Source of the DNA: Cryoendolithus antarcticus
Taxonomy: Eukaryota; Ascomycota; Dothideomycetes; Cladosporiales; Cladosporiaceae
DNA: 64,000 bases
NCBI GenBank assembly: GCA_002077065.1
Contig: NAJO01000045.1
Span: 248,001 to 312,000, forward strand
Direction: 5' to 3'
Positions 63,430-64,000 of the stretch are shown in pieces. Each line of letters begins with the position of its first letter. Position 1 is the stretch's first letter. The notes below the pieces were generated by a model, which did no database searches, was not told the DNA's origin, and worked only from the letters and a program-made list of their open reading frames with translations. The position numbers were made by a program, and so were the translations under genes.

Positions 63430-64000
63430 TCAAGCCGCCGAGCCCACGGGCCCAATAACCCTGGCCATCTCACACTTGTGCCCAACCCCTTTCTTCTTCG
63501 GCGAGCAAGGTATAGCAACACCGCCCTGATCCTCAAGTCGAAGCCTCGCAACTGCCTCTTCAAACCCACTATCGGCACGAACATCGATCACCGTTGCTGT
63601 GCATCTGGCTTTCTCATCGGCTCCTTCAACCGGCAGGCCGACAGTCCCAGCCCCAAGCGTAGCCTTTATATCCTCGAACATCAGCTCCATCGGGCAGATA
63701 TACGTCCTGCCTGCACGCTCAGCGAGCACATGGCCGCAGACTTTGCCCTCGCTGCTAATGACCCATGCGCCGCTATCGCCGCCTACGCCGAAGCCGCCGA
63801 GCACAGTCCAGCTAGCGGCGAAGGTGCTCCGGCCGTGGAGCTTGAGGAGTTCCATTGCGGAGGAGATGGTACCAGAAGCTAGTCCGGACGTCCGACCAAG
63901 GCAGTGGACCTTTGTATTCGGCAGTCGGGATGTGGGGTGGATGGAGACTGGGAAGCAGTCGTTGCCACGGGTAGTGGACGTTGAGGAGCTGTCGCAGTAC
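63430..64000 (-). CDS. Partial GDSG-motif protein, chymotrypsin-fold-like (5' end outside the window)
   Basis: The frame is open from the window edge (reading from 63999) to a stop at 63430, giving 190 visible residues and no start. It shows TKVHCLGRTSGLASGTIS, FGVGGDSGAWVISSEGKVCG and HVLAERAGRTYICPMELMFE. GDSG with the following hydrophobic residue is the Ser-nucleophile motif of chymotrypsin-fold peptidases, and the GRTSG...G pattern precedes it as in many fungal S1-like proteins. The catalytic His and Asp would lie upstream, beyond the window. The last 55 residues look unordered. Activity cannot be judged from this fragment. Confidence 0.65.
   Translation of the reverse strand, partial: YCDSSSTSTTRGNDCFPVSIHPTSRLPNTKVHCLGRTSGLASGTISSAMELLKLHGRSTFAASWTVLGGFGVGGDSGAWVISSEGKVCGHVLAERAGRTYICPMELMFEDIKATLGAGTVGLPVEGADEKARCTATVIDVRADSGFEEAVARLRLEDQGGVAIPCSPKKKGVGHKCEMARVIGPVGSAA

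Overview
The window is nuclear DNA of a filamentous ascomycete. The evidence is short (about 50-70 nt) GT-AG introns with CTNAY-type branch points, a Sho1 osmosensor, a Rom2-type Rho GEF, a V-ATPase c' (Vma11) subunit, an NpgA-type phosphopantetheinyl transferase, GH10 and CE3-like secreted xylan enzymes, and a GT25 of fungal type. A Dothideomycete (Capnodiales/Mycosphaerellales-like) is my best guess, as an inference only. I built the splice models by eye, keeping phases consistent and using conserved protein motifs. I see no transposon, CRISPR array, rRNA or organellar DNA, and only one tRNA (Gly-UCC).

Layout. 0.6-3.2 kb: convergent GH10 endoxylanase and CE3/SGNH esterase, a small xylan-degradation pair with an XlnR-like site. 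3.9-9.3 kb, minus strand: mitochondrial acyl-CoA ligase, a second-type PKA catalytic subunit, and vma11 with an 18-nt microexon. 9.9-13.7 kb: Rho1 GEF. 14-19.4 kb: beta-trefoil/coiled-coil protein, isochorismatase-family hydrolase, SRR1-like protein, cupin. 19.4-22.6 kb: gene-poor, with two doubtful small ORFs. 22.6-29.8 kb: GT32 (GC-AG intron), GT25, secreted carboxylesterase, tRNA-Gly. 30-34 kb: orphan and Ser/Thr-rich genes. 34.1-38 kb: mitoribosomal mS45, lysophosphatidate acyltransferase, SDR reductase. 38.1-44.2 kb: five tandem BTB/POZ paralogues on the minus strand. 45.5-49.3 kb: SHO1, a GPI-type surface protein, a coiled-coil protein with a J-like tail. 50.3-53.8 kb: Nup82-like nucleoporin head to head with the small cap-binding subunit. 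54.4-62.1 kb: PDX2 glutaminase, NpgA-type PPTase, an orphan TM protein, Tudor-SN. 62.3-64 kb: CCDC97-like protein and a partial GDSG (chymotrypsin-fold-like) protein cut by the window edge.

Most genes are unrelated housekeeping genes. Two groupings stand out. The BTB array shares one gene architecture: a variable first exon ending in phase 2, a core exon of exactly 127 nt in four of the five copies, and a phase-0 intron. Its C-terminal modules have diverged. The Nup82/cap-binding pair shares a 248-bp divergent promoter. The BTB array is the strongest candidate for something undescribed.
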